Assembly: GCA_963930655.1 (NCBI GenBank)
Contig: OZ005601.1
Span: 28,458,921 to 28,522,920 of the forward strand
Source of the DNA: Myrica gale
Taxonomy: Eukaryota > Streptophyta > Magnoliopsida > Fagales > Myricaceae
Direction of reading: 5' to 3'
DNA length: 64,000 nt
A model generated the notes under the pieces. The model made no database searches, was not told where the DNA came from, and worked only from the letters and a program-made list of their open reading frames with translations. Below are positions 50,792 through 62,335 of this stretch, in pieces. Position numbers and translations under genes: made by a program. Each line of letters begins with the position of its first letter. Positions within the stretch are counted from its first letter, which is position 1.

Positions 50792-50997
50792 CAGGGACGA
50801 AGTCAGGAATTTGTTTCGAGGGGGGCCAGAATACAATTATAAGCAAAAAAAAATTTCGGGGGGGGGCCGGAATACAATTATAAGCACTAAAATACAATTA
50901 TGACACTTTAAATATTAAATATTAATACTAATTTTTTTTTTTTCAAAATCTTTGGGGGGGGCCAGGGCCCCCCGGGCCCCCCGTAGATTCGTCCCTG
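50792..50997. mobile_element. hAT MITE upstream of small gene copy A, TSD CACACGGT
   Basis: CACACGGT flanks it perfectly (50784-50791 and 50998-51005). Ends are perfect 10-bp inverted repeats CAGGGACGAA / TTCGTCCCTG. The 206-bp interior contains G-runs and C-runs around an AT-rich centre. Copy B reads straight through (CACACGGTGGCAC near 61217). Confidence 0.95.
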
Positions 50998-52105
50998 CAC
51001 ACGGTGGCACACACTTGGAGCTTATTGTACGACAGATATTTCCTCCACATTTAAAAGAATTTATCTGGGTAAGAACTGAAATGCCTCTCTCTGGGTAAAA
51101 GCTGGTAGCAGTGAAAGAATTCAGAGGAAAATACAATTTTTATCCACAAATTACTAAAGTTTTTATACTTTGCACTTTAAATTATCAATTTTGATATATT
51201 GTATATTCTAACTAATAATTTTTGACATTTTGCACCTTAAACTACCCACTTTGACACATTACACTTTCTAACTGCTAATACTAAACACTTTACACCCTCA
51301 ATTTGACAATAATACCCTTAATAAATTAATGAATTAACAACAATATCTTTAATATATGCAAAATGGGTAAAGAGTATTATCGTCATTTTAGTCTACAAAT
51401 TTGATAGTGTAAAATGTCAAAAATTGACAATTAGATAATATAATGTATTAAAATTGATAATTTATGATGAAAAATATAAAATTTATGTTAAATTATGGGT
51501 AAAAAAATATATTTTACCCAAATAATTTATCTAGAAAAGTATTCCATCTTTTTTAATCTTCTTTCCACCGACAAAAGGTTTCTCTTCTGTGGATAAGACT
51601 CTGGGTCACTTCAATAACCGGAACTCTTAATTTAAAATGCACTGCATCTAGAAGAAAAAAAAAATGCATTCTTCTAGAAGCTGACAGTGACAAGAAAGGG
51701 GGGCGTCAATTACTAACTGTTCCTTCTTTGCTTTAGATTCCGATTGCTTCGCTTTGGATAGGAGAGATCATTAATTGTATACCTTTTCCCGTAGCTACTC
51801 ATTAGCTAATAAACAAGCGACAAAATTATTTTCTCTGACAAAGTGGATGAATTTTTATCCTAAGCTATCAAAATTGAGGGTAATAGTTTCTCTCACATAA
51901 CGTGGGTTTCTAGGATGCTTCCGGATTGCTGAGTTGGGTTATGGATTGGCCAAGAAAATTCAGTATTTTGATCGACGGAGGGACAATCAACGTCATTCAC
52001 CAAAGACAACATTATTCTCCGTTTTCTTTGAGAAATCAAAAAACAAATTAATTCAGTGAGTTCGTTAGTAGTGAGTTCGTCAGTAGTACGCCCCATTTGA
52101 CTAAC

Positions 52106-53695
52106 CAGTGGCGGAGCTAGAAACTCAATCAACGGAGGATAAACTCTTAACGAAAAATGACAAAAAAAAAAATTTCTACGTAAGACAGAAAAATGTCTTA
52201 ACATTATAAATATAAAAAATTAAGGACTAAAAATACTAAAAAAAATTGAAATACACGCCGTACTATTTACTGATACTAAAAGGTGACATTAAAAATTAAA
52301 TTTTTGTTGTTCAAGATACCAATAGAGCATCAACTAATCACACAAACAAAGTATTTATATATATATATTCTTTGTAAAACAAAACACATAAATGAAACAA
52401 AGTATTTTCAGCAATATAACTATTTACTTCCATAAATGAAGTACTTACTTTTGTTGCCAGAAAGGCTGTGTCCTATGCTCAAAAAGTTCTGCTGAATTTG
52501 TTGGGATCTGTAAAAAGAAAACAAAACACATAAATGAGAAAAATAAACGATTACTGTGTTTCTATTATTCTAAAAAAGAAATAATAGCAAAATGAAGCAT
52601 ATTGGAAAAATAAGCCAAAGGATCTAAAGTTAAAAAAGAATCCAAGTTCCAAGGGCATAAAGATACTTCTCACCCTTGCTATAGCTGTTTTTTAGTGTGA
52701 CAGTACTATGGAACACGAGCTTCTCAGGAGTGGTATCTCTATCAACAATAAAATAACCCGAAATTACAAGGTGGAATACATACTTGGTAAATGATAATAG
52801 AAAAAAATTTGGACAAAAAGTTCAATTTTAACATCCAAATAACTATTCTACTCCCCTTGCAAAATTAGAAAACAAAAAAATCGTAGTTCAAAATGCCCAT
52901 TACCTGGCTAAATTAATGGCTAAAATTTTGAAGAAATATATTCATAACTTGATCCAAACGTCACAAATTACAATGGAAAAGAAGTTCCACCTTTAGAGAA
53001 AGACAATTAAAAACAAGTTAATCTCATGAGTTATGAAAAATCAGACCTAAACAAACAAAAGAGAGATGAAAATGAGTCTTACCTCAACTTTGGATTTTCA
53101 TAAAATGTGGAGAAGTCAGACATGTAAAATTAGATGATGATAGTGACAATAAAATGATATAACCAATGATTCTCTAGTAGGTAAAGATAGACACGCAACA
53201 CACTTGAATAATTGAATTATCACTTATCCAACAAGAGCACACCACCCATTTTCTCAGCATTTGTGATATCCAAATTCTCAACCAAGTCCAACATAAAAGG
53301 CAAAAAAACAAAAAGAAAAGCAGCACTAAATAGCGAAAACATCTATTTCAAGGATTACAATACACAACGATTATCAGGACTCAGGAGAAGTATAAGAAAT
53401 ATTCGTCGCAAAATTCACGACAACGTCAACAAGTTAAGGTAGGATTTCAAGTTTTGACACAAATAAATATCTTTTTGCTTATTCTTTTAGTTTGATTTTG
53501 AGGTACTAGGCTGCTTAGGCTTTAATTAAGGGGGGCGTGCTAATTCATCTAGGCAAGCAAGGGGGGCGAGTTTAATTTTTAGTTGGCCAAGGGGGGCAGA
53601 CCTAATAAAAAAAACAAAAAAATGCCATGTAAAAAAAAAATTGGGGGAGCCAACCGGGGCAATGGCCCCGGTTCGCCCCCCTCCCTCCGCCTGTG
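52106..53695. mobile_element. hAT element (inverted), flanks do not match
   Basis: It begins CAGTGGCGGAGCTAG and ends CTCCGCCTGTG, the two unlike ends seen on the 47948 element but in reverse order. It is ~1.59 kb, similar in size. The flanking 8-mers TGACTAAC and GTTGCAGT differ, so the outer sequences have been rearranged. No transposase is recognised; a 76-codon Lys-rich ORF (53212-53442) inside it is not called. Confidence 0.65.
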
Positions 53696-54843
53696 GTTGC
53701 AGTTTAATTGGATGTGACGTGGTCAATAGGTCTTCGTCAAAAAATAGACGGAATATTGCATGAGGGGTATAACGGGGAAAAGGGCAATACCACAGGGGTA
53801 TCGAGACAACAAAAATTACCCTAGGGGTATTCTGAGAAAACATTAAACTACATAAGCACGCATATATATTAATTAAGCTTAAAAATTTCAAATGGAAAGG
53901 ATATTGAAAATAGTTACGTGGGTTATTATGAAGTTATACGAAAAGTCTTAGTTATAAAAGTTGAATACAAGTCGTAAAACCCCATTACTGAACATACTTT
54001 AAGGGCATAAAAAAGATTTCAAGAAATATGTGAAAAACTGTATAAATTGTTTCTTTGTGGTAATATAAATTGATATTTAAGGGAATAAAGTTCAAATGAA
54101 CAGATAGTCCAGCTCAGACCCAAACAAACGAGAAAACCTCTTTCACTTGTGTCACTTTAATTTCCGTTTCTTATCCTTTCCAGCTCTGTCGTTTTCGCTC
54201 CGTGTTGGCGGTGGGTGAGGCAGGCTTAGGCGCAATATCCCTTTCCTAAGTTTCCTTCCGTTTCCTTTTTTTCTTTGTGCTTATGAACGCAGCCGCGCGG
54301 TGAGCACAAAGCGAACTATCCTATTTTCACCAGTCATGTCAGTAATTTCTATGAAAACGTAAACAGTTAGGTCTCTTTTCTTTTGCAAGTGGGCAAGCAG
54401 CAAGCCAGGCTGTGCCGCGCGCTGTGAACTGTGGGAGTCACATAACATGTATTATGTATAAACTATGAAATAATTCCTTTCGAAACATCAAACGTCCTAA
54501 AGTAATTCCTCCTCTTTTTCCTTAGCTTTTTCTGTTCTGCTTCTCTTTGAATCTGTCCTGTTCCTGTGGACCTGTGGTTCCCTGGCGTCCAAATAATTAA
54601 AAAATTTACAACCTGAACCGGTCGGTCTGGTCCCATGCAAATTTAGGCCGAAAGAACCTTTTGTATATGCGTCCGATATACGAGGATCCTGCAAGGGCAA
54701 CTCGGAGAGAAGCTGGAAGAGTGGTGTGGGTTTCGCTCCTGCCAGAACAGCATCTCTTTACTCGGACAGAAGTGAGTTGGGGCGGGGCCTACACCAATCT
54801 CTCTCTCTTTTTCAAGGGAAATACTGGGCATCCTGCCCAAGTC
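53696..54843. other. Gene-free stretch
   Basis: No gene or clear repeat. Short overlapping ORFs on both strands near 54500-55000 have no domain. Confidence 0.35.
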
Positions 54844-54909
54844 CCGCTGGCTGACGTGGAGGTGGAACCCAGCAATTTTCCCGGCCCCCACCTCCACGTC
54901 AGCCAGCGG
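54844..54909. repeat. Perfect 22-bp inverted repeat (hairpin) with TGACGTGG
   Basis: Left arm 54844-54865 and right arm 54888-54909 are perfect reverse complements (arm sequence begins CCGCTGGCTGACGTGGAGG), around a 22-base loop. Weaker pairing continues outward (GGGAAATACTGGGCAT with ATGCCCAATATTCTCCC) after an ~11-base bulge. Each arm holds a TGACGTGG word, the core of bZIP-type sites. It could be a small foldback element or a regulatory hairpin. Confidence 0.75.
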
Positions 54910-57186
54910 ATGCCCAATATTCTCCCTTTTCCAATTACGTCTGCAAATTTGGAGTGAGTCACCCGCATTGCAGACCAATCCCAATCCGCGTCTGATTCTC
55001 ACTGATTCCAAGCAGCAGTTCAGTTACGTATATTGATGCTGTCGGCAGACGACAAGAGCGCCAAGACCGGCCCAAGAGCCAGCCATAGAATAAAAAAGAG
55101 CACAAAAATCCAAAACATTTATTTGATTCTGTACTGGGTATATATATACATATATCCAGAAACGTAAGAGTGATGCGGTGGGGAACAAATTTGTGACGCA
55201 TGCAGCAGGTGATGCCCTTGTTTTATTTTTGTTTTATTTTTCTTTAAAGAAAAGGGGTATTAATTTCGCTTTACACGTGGTATTTGACTGAAATTCTGTC
55301 AGATTTGTTCGTTTCCATCGCAACCATATTTCTTTTTCTTGTTTCACATTATTCAATAAATATTTTCCCTACCTGCTGATTCACGGAGCATGTGCAAACA
55401 GACCAATCGTTCAATTATTAGGAAGATGATGTCTTAGAACATCACGATGATTCATAAAAGTAGATTCTCTTCTCACCATTAGCAACTAAATGAAAGGTGT
55501 GGAAAATTATCATTGCTTCGTACGTACGTGAGACGTAACCAAGTGAAGGATTAGGATATAAGAGAGAAAAAAAAAAGTGGGAAAAACATCTCGTACTTCA
55601 ATATTGATCTGAAACTTTTCCGATTTGCTATGCCGTCTGAGGCAGCTTCTTGGAAATTTCCAGGAAGCATGCAACCCGGAAATTTCAGCTATAAACTATT
55701 GGACCCACTTTTATCCACGCATGAAATTTCGGCCACCAATCTTCATGAACCAGTAATAGAAAACGGGGAAAGAATATATATATATACTTCCCAATCTTGC
55801 TTGTGTGAGTTTTATATGGCCAAGCTTTTCAGATAGAAAGAAAAAAGAAAAGAGAGGAGGCAGAAGTTTTCATTGTGTCAAAGTCATTAGAGGAAGCCGA
55901 AGGGAAAAAGTGTATCATTTGGAGCAGAAGCTGAAATTGTGTCAAGTCATTAGAGGAAGAAAAAGATAAAGCAAGTTCTACGAAACCCATCATAGAAAGT
56001 ATAGAGGAGTCAAAGATGGTGATGTATTTTGGGTATCAAAATTTCTAACGAATCAAATATATTTTAAATTTTTTAATATTTACACTCATTTTAAATTTTT
56101 TACAAATTTCAATAAATATTATTAAAATCTTAAAAATATTCTCCAAAATATTGATAAACAAACATCCCTAAGCATCATAAGTGGCCTACCCCTTCTTTTT
56201 TCTTTCTTTTTTTTTTCCTGAAGAAAGCTTATTGTTGTCTTTAATTTGGTCTTTTTTTTTAACTATTTTTTTAAAATCAAGCAACTAATATAATTTGCGA
56301 CCTGAAACCCGAAAATTTTTGAATTTGACAACAACCCTAGCCAACGTTTTTGTGGAAACCCGATTTTACTCTCTATATATATAAACTGTGATTTTTCAAC
56401 AGGAAATTTTGTCTCCTGATCTGGATTAAGGTTCTGTATATCTTCCATGCAAATCAAACATTATCTTACCAGTCTCCTAACTGCCATGGTGTTCTTATCA
56501 TCATCTGTACCCGACTGGAAAAGCACCTGTTGGGTTGACAAATTTATCCCGTTTGCCTGAAAAAGAAGCTGTCAAGAAAATGATCATATTATGTCACAGT
56601 GGAAGCAGTTGTGTCACGGGGAGATCAGGTGCATATTTGGGCTATTGGTGAATGTTCCATTTAGGTCCCACACGCTATCAGTTCTACGCGGCTTAAGCCA
56701 ATTTTCAAATGGAAGTGAGAAAGTGACACCAATGGCCGTCGTTGTCTTCCTTCTGAATCCCAGATTCTCGCGGGGTAGTGGGTCATGCGCACGTGTGGGT
56801 TGCTTGTTCCGAACCACGGCTAAAGACACATCGGCATGTTTGACCGGTGACGAACTAGCGATGGAGATCAATGAAGGCAGGGGACCAGCTGCCTACTTTG
56901 AATCCAAACCAAACAGTTTAGAAAAACTTCTCATAGTCATCGTCCTCGATTGCCCTTGCCTTAGATCTTAGAAACCCAGATAGCTTGGAAAAAAAAAACA
57001 TTTCAAATACACGTATACTTTAGAAATAATTTATTGTTAAGCATAGTTCACAAACGGGCCGGTGTGTCAGTGTAATACATACATGTGTATACGATTTTTT
57101 TGGGTATGTTAAATATGTGTATTTCTCGTCTTAAGTCTACAAGGTTTGGGCAAACCCCCAATATACAACTCATCTCCAAGGGGACA
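54910..57186. other. Gene-free stretch
   Basis: AT-rich. A 126-codon ORF at 56591-56971 has an antisense ORF of 85 codons and no recognisable domain in either, so neither is called. An AT-rich MITE-like patch ends ACAAACATCCCTAA at about 56172. Confidence 0.35.
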
Positions 57187-58277
57187 AAGAGTATTCTATA
57201 AATGCGAGTCACTTCAGAGAATGACCCGAGCCAGGCAACCTGCTTGGAATTTCGGAGAATAAGTTGGGATGACGGTCAAATTCCCAAATAGCTTGAGCTG
57301 ACAACATCAGGAATCAAAGAGAATCCCTTCTCCATCAAGGCCTCAGTAGGAATGGCATGAGTACTCAGGGGAACTGTGTGATCGACTTGGGATTTTATCT
57401 TAAATTTTTCAAGTTTTCTTGTTAATTTCGGTATTTACATAAAAACCTCGCATTAATTTGAATCAATATAATTCTTTTTGTGACGAATTTCATCTAAAAG
57501 GTTCAAAATAAATAATATCCTCGTTCGAACGGTTCTAAAGTCTTTTGTGGCGACGAAATTAAGGTTTTAGCGACTTTTTTTTTTTTACGCCGAATTCCAA
57601 AATTCTTGTATTGATTAAGCAAACGACGGCTATAACGAGGGAAAAGAAGCAACGATCATTATATGCTTGAGTTTTGAAGTGACATCTTACGGCATATAGG
57701 TTTCATTTCTTCTTGTTTTTAATTAGTGGCGTTGTAATCGTTAATTGATGGTTCTGGATATTATACTTTCATCACATGAGAATGTGGGCCAGTAAATTTA
57801 AATAATAATTATAATCAATAACCATGATTGTAATTGAAAGATCCTATAATCAAGGGCATCATCATGATCAACTTAAAGCGACATGTTTTTTCCTCTCTTT
57901 TTTTGGCATTTGATTAAGATTATATCTCTGTCTCCTTTGTCTTTTAATATTATAGGAAGGTCATGATCATGATCTGAGAAAGAAAACATGTTCTTTGATC
58001 ACAAAAAATAAAAACAACATATTGTTTTCATCCTCACATTTGCGATAGTTCCTAGCATATCTTCCTAAAAAAAGCAAACATATACAGAACCAAACTTTTT
58101 CCCCATTTTAATTATTTCCTGTCCTGTCAAACATGTTTATCAATACCCTGTTTCACGGAGGACCCATGTTTATCGAAAGCCCTTTTCTTGATCGAGGTAG
58201 TTGGTAGCATTGAGGGCACCAGGGTCTATGGGTCCTGTCAAACGTGAACATTATTTATCCCTTCATTTTCAAATGTT

Positions 58278-58388
58278 TTTTTTAGGTAACCGGTAAAGCA
58301 GGACTTAACTTGCGAATGTGAAGGATTCGACCTCATATCTAACCCTTCCAAAAGGAGGATGTGCCAGTTGAGCTAAAGCTCAATGGCC
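58278..58388 (-). mobile_element. tRNA-derived SINE with 14-bp TSD
   Basis: CATTTTCAAATGTT flanks it on both sides (58264-58277 and 58389-58402). Read on the minus strand it begins GGCCATTGAGCTTTAGCTCA (A-box type), has CATCCTCCTTTTGGAAGGG, then a B box (GAGGTCGAATCC), and ends with a short A tail. In copy A the same insertion is cut off near 47380, so it pre-dates the duplication and A later lost its head. Confidence 0.85.
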
Positions 58389-58756
58389 CATTTTCAAATG
58401 TTAACATCTAATTAGTTGTTAATAGTAGGAAACATGAATGTTATGACTATAATATATTCGGGATGCCCATTTAAATCTCTCCGGTTGTGTCATCGGTTTA
58501 GCAGCTTTGCTGCGGACAAAACATTCAATATAATTGTAGACGTTGTTATATTTGGAATCAGACAAGACAAGCAAAGCCGTAATATACAGGCCGAGTAAGA
58601 TCCATGACTGACATCTTAAGCATGCATGCCCAATCGAAAATTGGAGTGCCGTATGGAGACGGCAGGAGGAATTGGAGACTCACACAAATTACCCTTAAAT
58701 GAGACAGTTAAAGGAGAATTGTATGCAGACACTACCGTCTTCATCACCCAGTCCAG

Positions 58757-59230
58757 TTGCCTGGGTTCGCACGCGGCCAAAAAGATTTATATAAGCATTT
58801 AGCCGTACGGAAGCGACGATTGGTTTTTTGGCTTCCGCCCAATCCAAATCAGCTTAAGATCAACTATGATGCGGCCTTAAAAGATGGCATTATGAGTTAT
58901 GTCGCAGTTTGTCGAAATGCCTCAGGCAGAATCGTTGATGTATGGGGCTTTTGGCGTCAAGGAAACAACCCTCTTTAAGGTGAAACTCTTGCAGCCCTCT
59001 TGGCGTGCAGATTGGCGAGTGATATGTCCCACCCATATTTGATCATTGAAGGTGATTCACTGGTTGTTGGAAAACAGACAACTGATTTGCAATCCACTCC
59101 AGATTGGATGATAGCAGGAGATATTAGCACCATTAGAGATTATCTGGCGGCCAATCGAAATTGGTCTTTTAGATGGACCCCAAGAGAATGAAACTTTATG
59201 GCACATTTTGTTGCTAAGGAAACTTTAGGC
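58757..59230 (+). pseudogene. RNase H-type domain relic of a non-LTR (LINE) element
   Basis: Frame phrases LPPNPNQLKINYDAALKDG, GETLAALLACRLASD, IEGDSLVVGKQ, NRNWSFRWTPRE and NFMAHFVAKETL fit the reverse-transcriptase-linked RNase H domain (RVT_3 type) with its D (NYDAA), E (GETLAA) and D (EGDS) residues. In-frame stops TAA (58976-58978) and TGA (59189-59191) break it. No reverse transcriptase or endonuclease part is present. Copy C lacks this stretch. Confidence 0.75.
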
Positions 59231-60720
59231 ATTGTCGTTCTATTGATATTTCCTCTCTCCCTAGAGAGATCACTATATACGATTCTGGTTGACTGTCTTG
59301 CAATAGAATGTCCTTATATTGTTCAGAAAAAAAAGGGCAGCCGTACGTTCACAGATGGCGATTACATGTGGCTTGTGGTACATGCATGATACATCGATCG
59401 ATCACTCGCTTTCGCTCTTTTCGTACTGATATAGTGAAGGAGATAATAGGACCGAATGACCGTGCGATTGACAGGGAGCTTCAACTCACAAACGCCGTGA
59501 GTTTTATTTTTGTTTTAATTGAATTGGTACCTCTTTTTGTTTCCCTTTACTATAATGTTTAATTAGCAACAATATTATAGTATCCCTTTACTATAATATT
59601 TCAGTGGATTACAATAATACTGCGTTATATTATTTGACACCATATATTTCTAGTGTAGACTAATTCATATATATGTACCTCATTTTTAAGTTATCAACTA
59701 AGATGTGGCTCTTTTTTCTTCTTTTCTAGTATTATTCACATGGGATGCACTTTAATGGTTTTAAATTGAACCACTTAATTGAAACCCTATAGCCTATTTT
59801 ATGTTTCTAGTTTCACTCTGTATGTATATTTTTGTCCCATGTGGGTATGGTAGAAAATTTCAATTTTTTAACATTTTACACCTTACCATGGCAACAAGCT
59901 GCTATTCACTTGTTTAGTTTCCTAATCAAACAATAGTCAGAATGACACTTGTGGCTGGCCTTTAGGGCGGCTCCAAATGAGATGGGTAAAGCTTATAAGT
60001 TGTCAACGAAAGTGACTCATTTTCGTATTAGTCTACCCATTTTAATTCCGCTTTTTAGTTATGCCAAAATATATAATTAAAGCAACAATAAATTAGATAT
60101 TAATACTATTCAATACATATATAAGCAAGCTTTAATTATAAGAACTTATCCCTAAGAAATTGATAGAAAACGAAACTTAACTAAACTAAGCGAAACGAGG
60201 ATGGGCCCTCTCCGCCGTCTCCGGCTTTACTTCTATTTTGTTCTATTCTTATGTATCTGGCGTCCGTACACTTTCCGTTTGTTTTTCCTGATGTTTTTTC
60301 TGGGTATGTGACCCGGAATTCATTGTGCCTTGTAATCTGTGAAGTACTGCGTGTCTGGTCCGAGGGAATCCAGGAGAAACATGACGATGATCTTGGCTTG
60401 AGTGATGAAATGTGAAGAAAAAAAGTAACATTCTTTTTGTATAAAAAGGAAAAACAGAGAAATCCCATCACCACAACTGTAAGAAACAAAATAACATTCT
60501 ATTTGTGTATAGAGGAAAAACACAGGAAATCAGGAATCCCATCACCACCACAGTGCATATCGCTGCAAGAGTCAATCGTAAATCATTCTAACTTATTTTG
60601 GGACCGACGAAATAAATCCCCAGACACTAATCAAAGACAAACCATCGGTGACACGGCGGAGAACAAAAAAACAGATAAACCGTACAGAAGCCGTTAAAGT
60701 ATGGCCGTCGGACCGCCCTG

Positions 60721-61032
60721 CTATGGGGTTTGAGGGTTTATAGCCTTACCCATCTCGAAGCAGCTATTGGGCTTGTTGGACTGTGAAGATGCCGGAGGGC
60801 GGCGAGGACGGAAAACGTGTGCGATGGAGCGGGCCATCTGATCAAACATCATGCGCTTCACTGACCTTCGCTTTGCCGGAATGACGCTTCTGATTTTGGG
60901 TTTGAACCTGGCCAGTGGTTCACTTGGGCAGGACTTCGTTACCTTCTCTGGCTCGACCTTGGTGCAGACCAGCTCCACATCTGGCTTCAGCTTCAAGACC
61001 ACATCTTGCTCTGGCATTACGCTCGTCCCCAT
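60721..61032 (-). CDS. Small plant protein with KRRSVKRMMFD core, copy B (103 aa)
   Basis: Same length and layout as copy A, with the core RSVIPAKRRSVKRMMFD unchanged. Replacements relative to A are Gly18 to Asp, one Phe to Val after IAH, Leu to Phe in SCLEMG, and two His (to Asn and Gln) near the C-terminus. The upstream region lacks the hAT MITE of copy A. Reading frame, start and stop are intact. Function unknown. Confidence 0.55.
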   Translation of the reverse strand: MGTSVMPEQDVVLKLKPDVELVCTKVEPEKVTKSCPSEPLARFKPKIRSVIPAKRRSVKRMMFDQMARSIAHVFRPRRPPASSQSNKPNSCFEMGKAINPQTP

Positions 61033-62335
61033 CTCTCCCTTTTGTCTTTCTCAAAATGTGAAGTTTTGGGATGGATTAATATGTTACAGAATTGTCTTAC
61101 AAAGCACGTTTATTTAAATCCCTCTCAACAATTTTTACTCCCTCTACAGGGAAAAAATATATTAAAAGATAGAAGAAGCCAGCACCAATGGGAGAGAAAC
61201 TTGGGAACGAAGGAACCACACGGTGGCACACACTTGGAGCTTATTGTACGGCAGATATTTCCTCCACATTTAAAAGAATTTATCTGGGTAAGAACTGAAA
61301 TGCCTCTCTCTGGGTAAAAACTGGTAGCAGCACCAAGTGAAAGAATTTAGAGGGAAATACAATTTTTATCCACAAATTATTAAAAAATTTATACTTCGGA
61401 CCTTAAATTATCAATTTTGATACATTGTATCTTCTAACTAATAATTTTTGATATTTTGCACCCTAAACTACCCATTTTGACACATTAAACCCTCTAACTA
61501 TTAATATTAAACACTTTGCACCCTCAATTTGACAATAATACCCTTAATAAATTAATAAATTGACAACAATATCTTTAATATATGCAAAATGCGTAAAGAG
61601 TATTATCGTCATTTTAATCTATAAATTTGATATAGAGTGTAAAGTGTCAAAAATTGATACTTAGATAATACAATATATTAAAATTGATAATTTAGGATGA
61701 AAAATATAAAATTTATGATAAATTATGGGTAAAAAAATATATTTTACCCAAAGAATTTATCTAGAAAAGTACTCCATCTTTTTTAATCTTCTTTCCACCA
61801 ACAAAAGGTTTCTCTTCTGTGGATAAGACTTTGGGTCACTTCAATAACCGGAACTCTTAATTTAAAATGCACTGCATCTAGAAGAAAAAAAAAATGCATT
61901 CTTCTAGAAGCTGACAGTGACAAGAAAGGGGGGCGTCAATTACTAACTGTTCCTTCTTTGCTTTAGATTCCAATTGCTTCGCTTTGGATAGGAGAGATCA
62001 TTAATTGTATACCTTTTCCCGTAGCTACTCATTAGCTAATAAACAAGCGACAAAATTATTTTCTCTGACAAAGTGGATGAATTTTTACCATAAGCTATCA
62101 AAATTGAGGGTAATAGTTTCTCTCACATAACGTGGGTTTCTAGGATGCTTCCGGATGGCTGAGTTGGGTTATGAATTTGTGGCCAATAAAATTCAGTATT
62201 TAAATAACTTAAGATTCTATTAACTTGATTCAGTATTTTGATTGACGGAGGGACAATCAACGTCATCGACCAAAGACAACATTATTCTCTGTTTTCTTGG
62301 AGAAATCCAAAAAACAAATTAATTCTTGACTAACT

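Larger units (their letters stand above)
49508..52105 (+). repeat. Segmental duplication copy A, right part
   Basis: Matches B 60012-62335 at about 95-98% by eye, including the small gene (50287-50598 / 60721-61032). A also has the hAT MITE at 50792-50997. Homology stops at 52105, exactly where a hAT element begins. A ~90-codon minus-strand ORF at 49707-49997 is shared with B (60181-60489), but it has no recognisable domain and an eroded end, so I do not call it a gene. Confidence 0.85.
57187..62335 (+). repeat. Segmental duplication copy B
   Basis: Runs from AGAGTATTCTATAAATGCGA to about TTAATTCTTGACTAAC. It matches copy A in 45667-47380, 47385-47939 and 49508-52105, and copy C in 58517-58801. 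It lacks the four insertions seen in A and so records their empty sites. It retains a full SINE and the RNase-H relic, both missing or truncated in A. Confidence 0.85.

Noticed and set aside
54497..55201. Several overlapping ORFs on both strands near the hairpin
   Set aside because: No domain; openness is due to local GC content and the inverted repeat.
56591..56971. 126-codon ORF with an antisense 85-codon ORF
   Set aside because: Neither strand shows a domain, and mirrored open frames in a GC-richer patch are common by chance.
58310..58390. Possible tRNA gene on the minus strand
   Set aside because: A- and B-box-like words are present, but there is no cloverleaf; the 14-bp TSD and A tail show that it is a SINE.
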